Assembly: GCA_011620265.1 (NCBI GenBank)
Contig: WOZM01000159.1
Coordinates: forward strand, 4,994-59,284
Direction of reading: 5' to 3'
DNA length: 54,291 bases
DNA from: Paracoccaceae bacterium
GTDB taxonomy: Bacteria > Pseudomonadota > Alphaproteobacteria > Rhodobacterales > Rhodobacteraceae
The translations under genes and the position numbers were made by a program. The notes beneath the pieces are model-generated. The model saw only the letters and a list, made by a program, of their open reading frames with translations. It made no database searches and was not told where the DNA came from. The stretch's first letter is position 1; each line of letters opens with the position of its first letter. This document shows positions 16,335 through 25,020 of the stretch, piece after piece.

Positions 16335-17228
16335 TCAGCCGAAGCTGAGGACGATCAGCACCACCGAGGCCACGACCAGCGCGATGCCGAGCCCTTCGCG
16401 GCCGGTCAGACGCTCGCGGAAGACCAGCGCCGAGGCGATGAGGGTGAAGACGATCTCCACCTGGCCGAGCGCCCGGACATAGGCGGCGTTCTGGAGCGAG
16501 AAGGCGGCGAACCAGCCGAGCGAGCCGAGCATTCCGGTGAGGCCGACGAAGACCGTCCGCCGCCAGCGGGCGAGGACGCGGCCGATCTCGCCCGGTTCGC
16601 GCCAGGCGAGCCAGAGCCCCATCGCGAGGGTCTGGAAGACCGTCGCCGCCGCCAGGGCCAGAAGCGCCCTGACGAAGAACGGAAGCGGCATCAGCGCCAG
16701 CGTCGCGCCACGGTAGCCGATCGCCGAGAGGCCGAAGAGCCCGCCGGCGAGGACGCCGTAGATGGCGGCGCGCCCGAAGAAGCCCGCCCCCGCCCCCGTC
16801 CCCCGCGACAGGAGCAGGACCCCGGCGAGCCCGATGCCGATCGCGACCCAGCCCTCGGGGCGCACCGTCTCGCCGAGGAGGACGGCGGAGAAGAGCGCGA
16901 CCTGCACCGTCTCGGTCTTGGTGAAGGCGACGCCGACGGCGAAGTTCCGCAGCGAGAAGAGCGCGACGGTGAGGAAGGTGGCGACGATCTGGCCGGTGGC
17001 GCCAAGCACGACATAGGTCGCGAAGCCCGGTCCCGGCGCCGGCAGCGGGGTTCCCGTCGCGGCAAGTGTCAGCACCGCCAGCACGCACGCGATGGGGGCC
17101 GCGAAGAGAAAGCGCGCGAAGGTCGCGCCGCCCGTTGACAGCCCCGCCCCCTTCAGCTGCTTTTGCAGCATGAAGCGCACGGTCTGCATGGCGGCGGCGG
17201 CCAGCGTGAAGATCACCCAGAGGCTCAT
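16335..17228 (-). CDS. EamA/DMT-superfamily membrane transporter
   Basis: 297 residues, about ten hydrophobic helices in two five-helix repeats (EamA-like). Visible segments are MQTVRFMLQKQLKGAGLSTG, FSLRNFAVGVAFTKTETVQVALFSAVLLGE and, in the second half, NAAYVRALGQVEIVFTLIASALVFRE. The ALGQVE-type motif near the end of the second repeat is typical of DMT exporters. It probably exports an amino acid or similar metabolite; the substrate is unknown. It lies on the minus strand after the desaturase gene, 37 bp away, and may be part of the same transcript. Confidence 0.88.
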   Translation of the reverse strand: MSLWVIFTLAAAAMQTVRFMLQKQLKGAGLSTGGATFARFLFAAPIACVLAVLTLAATGTPLPAPGPGFATYVVLGATGQIVATFLTVALFSLRNFAVGVAFTKTETVQVALFSAVLLGETVRPEGWVAIGIGLAGVLLLSRGTGAGAGFFGRAAIYGVLAGGLFGLSAIGYRGATLALMPLPFFVRALLALAAATVFQTLAMGLWLAWREPGEIGRVLARWRRTVFVGLTGMLGSLGWFAAFSLQNAAYVRALGQVEIVFTLIASALVFRERLTGREGLGIALVVASVVLIVLSFG

Positions 17229-17265
17229 CGCCCCCTTCTGTCATGCGCGCCGCGCCGGGGGAAGC

Positions 17266-18162
17266 TCAGTTGCCGGGGCGCAGGGGATGCGGCACCGGAT
17301 CCTTGGGCCTGAGGAAATGGCGGCGGAAGATCTCGGCGTAAGAGGCATAGCGGTAGCCGTCGTTCCGGCGCAGGAATTCCTCGCGGTTCGCGGCATAGAG
17401 CGCCGGCAGCCGGTACCACGCCACGCCCGGCTTGGCATGGTGGACGACATGGAGGTTGTTGTTGAGAAAGAGAAAGGGCAGGAACCAGCCGCCCTCGACG
17501 ACGACGGTGCGGCCCCGGGCAAGGTCATGGGCGCGGTGTTCGAGGAAGGTGCGGATCTTCAGGATCGACATGCCGGCATAGGCCGCGAGGAGATAGGCCG
17601 GGACCGGCATGTCCGCCCTTGCGATCCATATGCCCACCAATACCAGCCCCGCCCCGTGCCGCGCCCAGTCGCGGGCAATCGCCCGGTCGCCGCCGAGGAT
17701 CGCCCTCGCATCGCTTCGCAGCACCGCGAAGATCGAGATCGCCGGGCCGAGCGCCATACGCCCGAGAAGCGTGTTGTTGGCCCTGAGGACAAGCCGCAGC
17801 CAGCCCGGCAGCCGCGCCCAGACCTTGGGGTCGAGATAGTTCGATTCGGGGTCGTCATAGGGATCGGTCAGGCTCTCGTCCCGGTGATGCGCGAGGTGCA
17901 GGTCGCGAAACCGGCCATAGGGGAAGAAGAGCCCGATGGGCAGGAAGACCAGCGCCTCGTTGAGCCTGCGCGAGCGGAACGGATGGCCGTGCAGCACCTC
18001 GTGCTGGAGCGAGGAATGCAGCGTCACGGCGAGGATCAGCGTGCCGATGCCGAGCGGCAGCCAGAGCGCGGCGAGCGCCGTCGTCGCCAGCGCCCAGACC
18101 GCATAGCAGGCGGCGAGGAGCAGAAGCGTCGGCCATTCGACCAAGGGGCGCCGCTCAGCCAT
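17266..18162 (-). CDS. Membrane fatty acid desaturase/hydroxylase-type di-iron protein
   Basis: 298 residues. The three histidine boxes of the membrane desaturase superfamily are present: HEVLHGH (54-60), HLAHH (89-93) and NLHVVHH (about 235-241). They would hold a di-iron centre on the cytoplasmic face. Membrane helices flank them. The enzyme should introduce a double bond or hydroxyl into an acyl chain or related lipid using O2. Regiochemistry cannot be read from the sequence, and a carotenoid-modifying relative is possible. The DUF2061 gene upstream overlaps it by 8 bp, and a HTH regulator is divergently placed, suggesting control by lipid or temperature signals. Confidence 0.88.
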   Translation of the reverse strand: MAERRPLVEWPTLLLLAACYAVWALATTALAALWLPLGIGTLILAVTLHSSLQHEVLHGHPFRSRRLNEALVFLPIGLFFPYGRFRDLHLAHHRDESLTDPYDDPESNYLDPKVWARLPGWLRLVLRANNTLLGRMALGPAISIFAVLRSDARAILGGDRAIARDWARHGAGLVLVGIWIARADMPVPAYLLAAYAGMSILKIRTFLEHRAHDLARGRTVVVEGGWFLPFLFLNNNLHVVHHAKPGVAWYRLPALYAANREEFLRRNDGYRYASYAEIFRRHFLRPKDPVPHPLRPGN

Positions 18163-18361
18163 GCGACCGCCCCCAGGCGATCCGCGCCCAGAGCCGCTCG
18201 TAAAGGATGTAGCTCGAAAGCCCGATCGCGGTGTTGATCACGGCCATCGCCCCGCCCGTGGCGAGCGAACCGGTCATCAGAAAACCGACAAGGGCCATCA
18301 TCGCGAGGCCCAGCGCGTTCCACAAGATCGCCTTCAAAACCGTCCGCTTGCCCGTGTCCAT
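18155..18361 (-). CDS. DUF2061 small membrane protein
   Basis: 68 residues with two membrane helices: ILWNALGLAMMALVGFLMTGS, then GGAMAVINTAIGLSSYILYERLW. This matches DUF2061, whose members often end with a YxxYERxW motif. Function is unknown. It overlaps the desaturase start by 8 bp, so the two are translated together; it may be an accessory subunit or membrane anchor. It is divergent from the HTH regulator with a 100-bp AT-rich gap. Confidence 0.85.
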   Translation of the reverse strand: MDTGKRTVLKAILWNALGLAMMALVGFLMTGSLATGGAMAVINTAIGLSSYILYERLWARIAWGRSHG

Positions 18362-18428
18362 TCACATCCTCTTGCCCTGCCGCCAGCTAACGCGGCGGGG
18401 GCGGATTTGCGAATTCCGAATATGATTA

Positions 18429-18446
18429 ACATTTATCAGCAAATGT
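18429..18446. promoter_or_regulatory. Inverted repeat in the desaturase/HTH-regulator promoter region
   Basis: ACATTT, six bases, AAATGT. It lies in the only AT-rich part of the gap, 16 bp before the regulator's ATG, and is a candidate operator for the divergent regulator. No footprint data; the call is from symmetry and place. Confidence 0.35.
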
Positions 18447-18461
18447 GTTCTTATTCACGCC

Positions 18462-19325
18462 ATGAGTGGAATTATCGACAAACGCGATCGTGCTGGCCTC
18501 TTCCGCGACAGGTTGGCCCGCGCGATGGCGGAGAAATCCGTGACCCAGAGCGGGCTCGCGCGCGAGGTTGGCGTCGACCGCTCCACCGTCTCGCAGCTTC
18601 TGACCGGACAGGGCGCCCGGCTGCCGAACGCGCAGGTCGTGGCCGAATGCGCCGCCGCCCTCGGGGTCTCGGCCGACTGGCTCCTGGGGCTGACCGAACG
18701 GCCGGAGCGGCTCGCCGACCTTCTGGCCACCTCGCTGACCATGACCGAGGCGCCGCGGGCGCTGATCGACGAGACGATCTTCGGCTGGCATCAGGAGGCG
18801 GCGGGCTACAAGATCCGCCATGTGCCTGCGACCCTGCCCGACATGCTCAAGACCCGCGACATGCTGCGCTGGGAATACGAGCCGCAGCTTGGCCGCACCG
18901 CCGAACAGGCGATCGGCGCCTCCGAGGACCGGCTCGGCCTGATGGCGCGGTCGGGTTCGGACTACGAGATCGCGCTGCCCGGTCACGAGGTGGAGGCCTT
19001 CGTCCGCGCCGAGGGCTACTATCGCGGCCTTCCGGCCGGGATCCGCGCGGAACAGCTCGCGCGGCTGCGCGAGCTCTACCGCCAGCTCTACCCTGCCTTG
19101 CGCATCTATGTCTTCGACGCCCGCCGGGTCTTCTCGGCGCCGGTCACGATCTTCGGCCCGCTGCTGGCGGTGCTCTATCTCGGCCGCCACTACATCGCCT
19201 TCCGCGACAGCGCGCGGGTGGCGGGGTTCTCGTCGCATTTCGACTGGCTGGTGCGGGAGGCCGAACTCGGCGCGCGGGAATTCCCGGACTTTCTCGACAG
19301 GCTGGCGCGGGACGGCGGGCTCTAG
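18462..19325 (+). CDS. XRE-type HTH transcriptional regulator with long C-terminal domain
   Basis: 287 residues. The N-terminal HTH (about 12-70) contains SGLAREVGVDRSTVSQLLTGQ. The remaining ~200 residues have no domain I can name (GYYRGLPAGIRAEQLARLRELYRQLYP, then YIAFRDSARVAGFSSHFDWLVREAELGAREFPDFL) and probably bind an effector or mediate dimers. No Shine-Dalgarno is obvious before the ATG, so translation may be leaderless. It is divergent from DUF2061-desaturase, which it may regulate. Conservation of this long form in Rhodobacterales is likely, but no function is known to me. Confidence 0.85.
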   Translation: MSGIIDKRDRAGLFRDRLARAMAEKSVTQSGLAREVGVDRSTVSQLLTGQGARLPNAQVVAECAAALGVSADWLLGLTERPERLADLLATSLTMTEAPRALIDETIFGWHQEAAGYKIRHVPATLPDMLKTRDMLRWEYEPQLGRTAEQAIGASEDRLGLMARSGSDYEIALPGHEVEAFVRAEGYYRGLPAGIRAEQLARLRELYRQLYPALRIYVFDARRVFSAPVTIFGPLLAVLYLGRHYIAFRDSARVAGFSSHFDWLVREAELGAREFPDFLDRLARDGGL

Positions 19326-19365
19326 CTGCCTGACCGGGCGGGATACGGACCCGTGTCGGTCGCCC

Positions 19366-19403
19366 TTGCCCGGAACCGGGGCGGAGCCGCCGGGCGAGCG
19401 CCC
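19366..19403. repeat. GC-rich dispersed repeat, copy 1 of 3
   Basis: TTGCCCGG followed by a stem-forming core GCCGCCGGGCGAGCGCC. The same core occurs at 39407-39449 and 49068-49110. The arms GCCCGG and CCGGGC can pair. It lies between the HTH-regulator gene and the convergent lipocalin gene. Confidence 0.6.
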
Positions 19404-19495
19404 GTCGTGAGGTCCGCACCGGGTTCGGGGCGAACCGGAGCGCCGACTCCGGGGCCGATCCGCGCCGTGTCCCGACGCTCGCAAGCGCATCCGCC

Positions 19496-19990
19496 TCAGA
19501 GCGGCGTCAGCGCCGCCGGATCGTAGCCGTTGAACTCCAGCACCCGCCGCGCCGCGACCATCAGGTCGGGCCGCACCGTGGGCGTGCGCGACAAGAGCCG
19601 GGCGAAGCCGCCCGACGGCGTGCCGATGACCGCCACGCGGTAGTCGGCGTCGGTCCAGAGCACCCAGAGCTCCTCGCCGTCGCGGGCGATCCGGCCCGGC
19701 CCCGTCACCCGCGCCTCGGTGACGAAGGCGCGGGCGCCGTTCGGGCCGCAAGCGGTGCCGGTGACGCGGTAGCGGCCGGGCGCGGTCAGGATCCAGGTCT
19801 CGGCCAGGGGGCCGCAACGCGCCTCGGCCCCGTAGGCGGCGGCGACATGCCAGACATCGGCGAAGCGCGCCGGATCGAAGGCGGCGGCGGACGAGATCGG
19901 CTTCGCCCCGTCGCGCAGCCCCGGCGGCGGCGTGGCCGCGCAGCCCGAGAGGGCGAGGAGGCAGAGCAATAGCGAGGATTTCAGGCGCAT
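19496..19990 (-). CDS. Lipocalin-family outer-membrane lipoprotein
   Basis: 164 residues. The signal peptide ends in a lipobox, LALSGC with Cys17, so the protein is lipidated. The lipocalin signature is near residues 40-55 (FADVWHVAAAYG, with the invariant Trp). Beta-strand-rich sequence follows, including TWILTAPGRYRVTGTACGPNG and WVLWTDADYRVAVIGTP, which resemble the Blc/apolipoprotein D barrel. Such proteins bind fatty acids or lysophospholipids at the inner face of the outer membrane. It is divergent from the GlxA-type regulator. Confidence 0.85.
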   Translation of the reverse strand: MRLKSSLLLCLLALSGCAATPPPGLRDGAKPISSAAAFDPARFADVWHVAAAYGAEARCGPLAETWILTAPGRYRVTGTACGPNGARAFVTEARVTGPGRIARDGEELWVLWTDADYRVAVIGTPSGGFARLLSRTPTVRPDLMVAARRVLEFNGYDPAALTPL

Positions 19991-20100
19991 CGGCGGCTCC
20001 GGCCCGGGCATCGCCGCCACACTCGGCGCGCGGCGGCGGGAGCGCAAGTCCCCTCCGCCCCGGCTTGCCGATGCGGGCTTTGCGAAATACGAAGGGTTTG

Positions 20101-21075
20101 ATGAAAAGCGAACGGACGATCTTCGCGCCCGAACCGGGGCCCCTGTCGGTCGGCATCCTCGTGATGGCCGATAGCAATGCGCTGTCGCTCGCCGCCTCGG
20201 TCGATCCGATGCGGGCGGCGAACCGGCGGGCGGGCAAGACGCTCTTCGCCTGGCGCTACTACTCGGCCGCCGGCGGACCGGTGCCGGTCACCGCCGGGTT
20301 CGAGGTCGCGACCGATCCCCTCGGCGACCGGCCCGAGGTCGAGGTGCTGATGATCGTCGCCGGATTCCGCCTCGCAGAACAGGCCACGCCGGGGCTTCTC
20401 GCGCGTCTCCGCCGGCTCGCGCCCCGGCTCCGGGCGATGGTCGGGATCGACGGCGGCAGCTGGTTCCTCGCCTATGCGGGGCTGCTCGACCGCCGCGCCG
20501 CGACGGTGCACTGGGAGGATCTGGAGACCTTCGCCGACCGCTTCCCCGCCATCGACGTGCGCCGCGACCGCTACGTGATCTCGGGGCCGATGGTCACGAC
20601 CGGCGGCGCAGCGCCGAGCCTCGACATGATGCTCGACCTCATCCGCGCCCGGCATGGCGCGGAACTCGCGCTTCGCGTCGCCGGCGCCTTCCTCTACGAA
20701 CCGGTCCATGCCGCGACGGTGCCGCAGCAGGCGGTCCCGGCCGCGCGCCTCGCCCGCAGCGACCCCGCCCTCGGCCGCGCCATCGCGCTGATGGAGGCGG
20801 GGATCGAGGATCCGCCCGCCATCGCCGACCTCGCCCGCCGGATCGGGTTCTCGCAACGGCGACTCGAGATGCTGTTCGCGGACCGGCTCGGCACCAGCCC
20901 CGGCCGCTTCTTCCTCGACCTCCGGCTCGACGAGGCGCGGCGGATGGTCACCGACACGGTTCTGCCGGTGCAGGAGATCGCGCTCAGGACCGGCTTTTCC
21001 GGCCAGGTCGCCTTCGCCCGCGCCTTCCGCGCCCGCTTCGGCACGACCGCCTCGGCGCTCCGGCGCGGGGGCTGA
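20101..21075 (+). CDS. GlxA-type transcriptional regulator (DJ-1/PfpI domain plus AraC HTH)
   Basis: 324 residues. The N-terminal two thirds is a class-I glutamine-amidotransferase-like (DJ-1/PfpI) sensor domain (LSVGILVMADSNALSLAASVDPMRAANR). The last ~100 residues hold two AraC helix-turn-helices (IADLARRIGFSQRRLEMLFADRLGTSPGRFFLDLRLDEARRMV). Relatives (GbdR, ArgR/CdhR) respond to glycine betaine, carnitine, arginine or choline-derived compounds. I start at 20101 with AAGG five bases upstream. The target genes are not evident from the neighbourhood. Confidence 0.88.
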   Translation: MKSERTIFAPEPGPLSVGILVMADSNALSLAASVDPMRAANRRAGKTLFAWRYYSAAGGPVPVTAGFEVATDPLGDRPEVEVLMIVAGFRLAEQATPGLLARLRRLAPRLRAMVGIDGGSWFLAYAGLLDRRAATVHWEDLETFADRFPAIDVRRDRYVISGPMVTTGGAAPSLDMMLDLIRARHGAELALRVAGAFLYEPVHAATVPQQAVPAARLARSDPALGRAIALMEAGIEDPPAIADLARRIGFSQRRLEMLFADRLGTSPGRFFLDLRLDEARRMVTDTVLPVQEIALRTGFSGQVAFARAFRARFGTTASALRRGG

Positions 21076-21176
21076 CGGGCGCCCGGCGCCGCACATCGCT
21101 GCGGCCCGGCGATTTCCGCTGGGCATTCCCGGGCCGAGGCGACATGGTTGGCGCGATCCAAGAAGTCCGACACGAC

Positions 21177-22400
21177 ATGCGCCTCCTGATTTCCTTCGCC
21201 GCCCTCTTCCTCTCGGTCATCTTCCTGCAACTCGGCACCGGCGGCGTCGCACCTCTCGACGCGCTCTCGGGCGTGGCGCTCGACTTCTCCAAGGCCGAGA
21301 TCGGCCTCCTCGGCTCGTCGCATTTCCTCGGCTTCTTCATCGGCTGCTGGTGGGCGCCGCGCCTCATGGGGGCGGTCGGCCATTCCCGCGCCTTCGCCGC
21401 CTTCACCGCCGCCGGCACGATCGGCCTCATCGCCCACATGATGATCGTCGATCCTCATGCCTGGGCGCTGCTGCGCATCCTCTCCGGGCTCTGCGTCGCC
21501 GGCTGCTACACGATCATCGAGGCCTGGCTCCAGGCCAAGGTCACGAACGAGACGCGGGGCCGGGCGATGGGGGTCTACCGGGTCGTCGACACCACGGGCT
21601 CGCTCGGCGCCCAGCTCGTCATCGGCATCCTGAGCCCGGCCGCCTACTTTTCCTACAACCTCCTCGCCATTCTCTGCTGTGCGGCCCTCCTGCCCGTCAC
21701 CGTCAGCCGCGCCGAACAGCCCGACATGCCGCCCGCGCCGCGGCTCCGCCCCGGCCTCGCCTGGGCGCGCTCGCCGCTCGCCTCGATGGGGGTCGTGGTG
21801 TCGGGGATCACCAGCGCCGCCTTCCGCATGGTCGGGCCGATCTACGGGATCGAGGTCGGGCTCACGGCCGACAGGATCGCGCTCTTCCTCGCGGCCTATG
21901 TCCTCGGCGGGGCGCTGGTGCAGTTCCCGGTCGGCTGGCTCGCCGACAAGTACGACCGGCGGCATGTCCTCATCGGGATCTCCGGCGCCGGGATGGTCTC
22001 CTGCGCGCTGACCGTGGGGCTGTCGGGAATGGGCACCGTCCCGGTCTTCCTCGCCGCCGCGCTTTTCGGCGCCGCCACCCTGCCCGTCTACTCGATCTCG
22101 ACCGCCCATGCCCACGATTTCGCCGACAGCTCCGAGCGGGTGGAGCTTTCGGCCGCGCTGATGTTCCTCTACGCCATCGGCGCCATTGCCTCTCCGCTCG
22201 TCGCGTCGTCGCTGATCGAGGCCTTCGGCGCCGCGGCGATGTTCACCTTCATCGCCCTCGCCCATCTGCTTCTCATCGCTTTCGGCATTCTGAGGATGCG
22301 GAGCCGGCCCGCGCCCTCGGCCCGCACCCGCTATGTCTACACGCCCCGGACCTCGTTCCTCGGCGGCCGGCTCTTCGGCCGGTCGCGCGACGGCGACTGA
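21177..22400 (+). CDS. MFS transporter (YcaD-like)
   Basis: About 407 residues with twelve hydrophobic segments. The A-loop motif between helices 2 and 3 is short (GCWWAPRLMGAVGHSRAFAAF). A second-half counterpart is present as PVGWLADKYDRRHVLIG. It resembles the YcaD/COG0477 permeases common in Rhodobacterales. The substrate is unknown. ATG 21177 (MRLLISFAALF) fits the family start; ATG 21144 has GAGG four bases upstream and would add eleven residues. The C-terminal RYVYTPRTSFLGGRLFGR tail is cytoplasmic. Confidence 0.87.
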   Translation: MRLLISFAALFLSVIFLQLGTGGVAPLDALSGVALDFSKAEIGLLGSSHFLGFFIGCWWAPRLMGAVGHSRAFAAFTAAGTIGLIAHMMIVDPHAWALLRILSGLCVAGCYTIIEAWLQAKVTNETRGRAMGVYRVVDTTGSLGAQLVIGILSPAAYFSYNLLAILCCAALLPVTVSRAEQPDMPPAPRLRPGLAWARSPLASMGVVVSGITSAAFRMVGPIYGIEVGLTADRIALFLAAYVLGGALVQFPVGWLADKYDRRHVLIGISGAGMVSCALTVGLSGMGTVPVFLAAALFGAATLPVYSISTAHAHDFADSSERVELSAALMFLYAIGAIASPLVASSLIEAFGAAAMFTFIALAHLLLIAFGILRMRSRPAPSARTRYVYTPRTSFLGGRLFGRSRDGD

Positions 22401-22472
22401 CACCGCCCAAGCCTCTGGCCCTTCCCCGCCAAAGCCGCTAAATCGGCGCCAACGGCACGAAAAGGCGCGCTC

Positions 22473-24191
22473 ATGTCCCGGATTCTGATCACCTCGGCGA
22501 TCCCCTACATCAACGGCATCAAGCATCTCGGCAACCTCGTGGGCTCGCAGCTCCCGGCCGACCTCTATGCGCGCTACATGCGGATGCGCGGCCATGAGGT
22601 GATGTTCATCTGCGCCACCGACGAACACGGCACCCCGGCCGAGCTTGCCGCCGCCAAGGCCGGCAAGCCGGTCGCCGAATATTGCGCCGGAATGCACGAG
22701 GTGCAGGCCGCGATCGCCAAGGGCTTCCGCCTCTCCTTCGACCATTTCGGCCGCTCGTCGAGTGCGCGCAACCGCGCCCTCACCCAGCATTTCGCCAAAA
22801 GGCTGGCGGAGAACGGCTTCATCGAGGAGCGGAGCGAAAGCCAGGTCTTCTCCGTCGCCGACAACCGCTTCCTGCCCGACCGCTATATCGAGGGCACCTG
22901 CCCCAATTGCGGTTACGACAAGGCACGCGGCGACCAGTGCGAGAACTGCACCAAGCAGCTCGACCCGACCGACCTCATCAACCCGCGCTCGGCGATCTCC
23001 GGCTCGACCGAGCTCGAAGTGCGCGAGACCAAGCACCTCTATCTCAGGCAGAAGTCGCTGAAGGGCGAAATCTCGGCCTGGATCGACAGCAAGACCGACT
23101 GGCCGGTCCTGACCACCTCGATCGCCAGGAAATGGCTGAACGACGGCGAGGGCTTGCAGGACCGCGGCATCACCCGCGACCTTTCCTGGGGCGTGCCGGT
23201 GCAGTTCGACGGCGCGCCATGGTCGGGGATGGAGGGCAAGGTCTTCTACGTCTGGTTCGACGCCCCCATCGAATACATCGCCGCGACGGCCGAATGGGCG
23301 GATGCGACCGGACAGCAGGATAGTGCATGGGAACGCTGGTGGCGGACCGACAAGGGCGCCGAAGATGTCCGCTATGTGCAATTCATGGGCAAGGACAACG
23401 TGCCCTTCCACACGCTCAGCTTTCCCGCGACGATCATGGGCTCGCGCGAGCCGTGGAAGCTCGTCGACTACATCAAGTCGTTCAACTACCTCAACTACGA
23501 CGGCGGCCAGTTCTCCACCAGCCAGGGCCGCGGCGTCTTCATGGATCAGGCGCTGAGCATCCTTCCCGCCGATTACTGGCGCTGGTGGCTTCTCTCGCAC
23601 GCGCCCGAAAGCTCCGACAGCGAATTCACCTGGGAAAACTTCCAGACCTCCGTCAACAAGGACCTCGCCGACGTGCTCGGCAACTTCGTCAGCCGGATCA
23701 CCAAGTTCTGCCGCTCGAAATACGGCGAGGCGGTGCCGGCGGGCGGCAGCCTCGACGACCGCGCCGAGGCGCTGATCGCGGAGCTGGAAACCCGCACCCG
23801 TGCCTATGAGGCGCATATGGAGGCGATGGAGATCCGCAAGGCCGCGACCGAACTGCGCACGATCTGGGCCGCCGGCAACGAATACCTGCAATCGGCCGCG
23901 CCCTGGACCGTCCACAAGAGCGACCCGGACGGCGCCGCGGCGATGGTCCGCCTCGGCCTCAACCTCGTCCGCCTCTACGCGATCCTCTCGGAACCCTTCA
24001 TCCCCGACGCGAGCGCCAAGATGCTCGCGGCGATGAAGACCGGGGACCGGACCTGGCCCGGCCCCGTCGCCGACGCCCTGACCGTCCTGAAACCCGGCCA
24101 TGGCTTCGAGACGCCGGAAGTCCTCTTCGCCAAGATCGCCGACGAGGAGCGCGAGGACTGGCAAAAGCGCTTCGCCGGGGTGAGGACGTAA
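22473..24191 (+). CDS. metG: Methionyl-tRNA synthetase
   Basis: 572 residues. The class I HIGH signature is HLGN (18-21) after [13 protein letters not shown] zinc knuckle [17 protein letters not shown] is inserted in the connecting region. The KMSKS-equivalent is FSTSQGRG near residue 350, the variant form typical of the archaeal/eukaryotic-like MetRS branch found in many alphaproteobacteria. The C-terminal helical domain recognises the anticodon, with [11 protein letters not shown] and [10 protein letters not shown] in the core. It charges tRNA(Met) in the cytoplasm. It is a single-gene unit after an MFS permease. The C-terminal dimerisation (EMAP-like) domain is absent. Confidence 0.97.
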   Translation: MSRILITSAIPYINGIKHLGNLVGSQLPADLYARYMRMRGHEVMFICATDEHGTPAELAAAKAGKPVAEYCAGMHEVQAAIAKGFRLSFDHFGRSSSARNRALTQHFAKRLAENGFIEERSESQVFSVADNRFLPDRYIEGTCPNCGYDKARGDQCENCTKQLDPTDLINPRSAISGSTELEVRETKHLYLRQKSLKGEISAWIDSKTDWPVLTTSIARKWLNDGEGLQDRGITRDLSWGVPVQFDGAPWSGMEGKVFYVWFDAPIEYIAATAEWADATGQQDSAWERWWRTDKGAEDVRYVQFMGKDNVPFHTLSFPATIMGSREPWKLVDYIKSFNYLNYDGGQFSTSQGRGVFMDQALSILPADYWRWWLLSHAPESSDSEFTWENFQTSVNKDLADVLGNFVSRITKFCRSKYGEAVPAGGSLDDRAEALIAELETRTRAYEAHMEAMEIRKAATELRTIWAAGNEYLQSAAPWTVHKSDPDGAAAMVRLGLNLVRLYAILSEPFIPDASAKMLAAMKTGDRTWPGPVADALTVLKPGHGFETPEVLFAKIADEEREDWQKRFAGVRT

Positions 24192-24327
24192 GCCGGGCTT
24201 CGCCCCCCGCCCCCCGAATTCCCCGCCCCCGCCCGCATCCACCGGGCACGGTCTTCACGGCGAGCCGAAGGGGGCTGAAAAGCCGATCCATACCCACGAC
24301 GTCATATTCGAACAGTCATGGATCGGG

Positions 24328-24411
24328 TGGTGCCCGCGGCCGGACTTGAACCGGCACGGCCGAAGCCTGGGGATTTTAAGTCCCCTGTGTCTACCATTTC
24401 ACCACGCGGGC
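24328..24411 (-). tRNA. tRNA-Leu (anticodon UAA)
   Basis: On the minus strand a 7-bp acceptor stem (GCCCGCG with CGCGGGC) closes the molecule. The anticodon loop ACTTAAAAT carries TAA. A long variable arm AGGCTTCGGCC marks a type II tRNA, and the T-arm is GCCGG-TTCAAGT-CCGGC. CCA is encoded at 24328-24330. It reads UUA/UUG codons. Confidence 0.95.
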
Positions 24412-24451
24412 GGGCCGGCAGACCATAGCGCACCGGGCGGTGGCGGCAAGC

Positions 24452-24916
24452 TCAGAGACCGGTTTCCTTCACCGCCTCCATCGCCACGTAGGTCGAGGTC
24501 GAGGCGACATGCGGCAGGGTCGAGATGCGTTCGCCGAGCACCCGGCGGTAGTCGCCGATATCGCTGGTCCTGACCTTCATGAGATAGTCGAAGCCCGCCG
24601 CCATCATGTGGCATTCCTCGATCTCCGGTACCCCGCGCACCGCCTTGTTGAAGGCTTGCAAAGCCGCCTCGCGGGTATCCGACAGTCGCACCTCGACATA
24701 GGCGACATGGGCGAGGCCCATGCGGATCGGGCTGAGGACGGCGCGGTAGCCGGCGATCACGCCCGCCTCCTCGAGCCGCTTCACCCGCGCCTGCGTCGGC
24801 GTCTTGGTCAGCCCGATGCGGCGGGCAAGCTCGGTGACCGACATGCGGCCGTCCTCCGACAGGGCGCGCAGAATCGCGGCGTCGTAGCGGTCGATTTCCT
24901 GAAGTCCATTCGGCAT
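24452..24916 (-). CDS. putR: Lrp/AsnC-family regulator, probable proline-utilisation regulator PutR
   Basis: 154 residues. An N-terminal winged HTH (DRYDAAILRALSEDGRMSVTELARRIGLTKTPTQARVKRLEEAGVI) is followed by a RAM effector-binding domain. It is divergent from putA with a 104-bp gap, the standard alphaproteobacterial arrangement in which PutR activates putA in response to proline. The start at 24916 (MPNGLQEIDRYD) matches family length; the frame continues upstream without similarity and overlaps putA's promoter. Confidence 0.9.
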   Translation of the reverse strand: MPNGLQEIDRYDAAILRALSEDGRMSVTELARRIGLTKTPTQARVKRLEEAGVIAGYRAVLSPIRMGLAHVAYVEVRLSDTREAALQAFNKAVRGVPEIEECHMMAAGFDYLMKVRTSDIGDYRRVLGERISTLPHVASTSTYVAMEAVKETGL

Positions 24917-24925
24917 GGAGTTTCC

Positions 24926-24941
24926 AGTGTATTTGGACACT
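24926..24941. promoter_or_regulatory. Inverted repeat in putR-putA intergenic region
   Basis: AGTGT, six bases, ACACT, ten bases before putR's ATG on the divergent side. A candidate PutR operator by symmetry and place only. Confidence 0.3.
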
Positions 24942-25020
24942 TCACCTATATTTTGATCATTAAACAGACAGATTACCTGCCATGCAAACGATATCATGGG
25001 CCTATCAGGTGGAGGACCCC

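Noticed and set aside
20694-24242. Open frame of 1182 codons on the minus strand opposite metG, the MFS and GlxA genes
   Set aside because: It is the antisense frame of GC-rich coding DNA; the plus-strand proteins have full family signatures.
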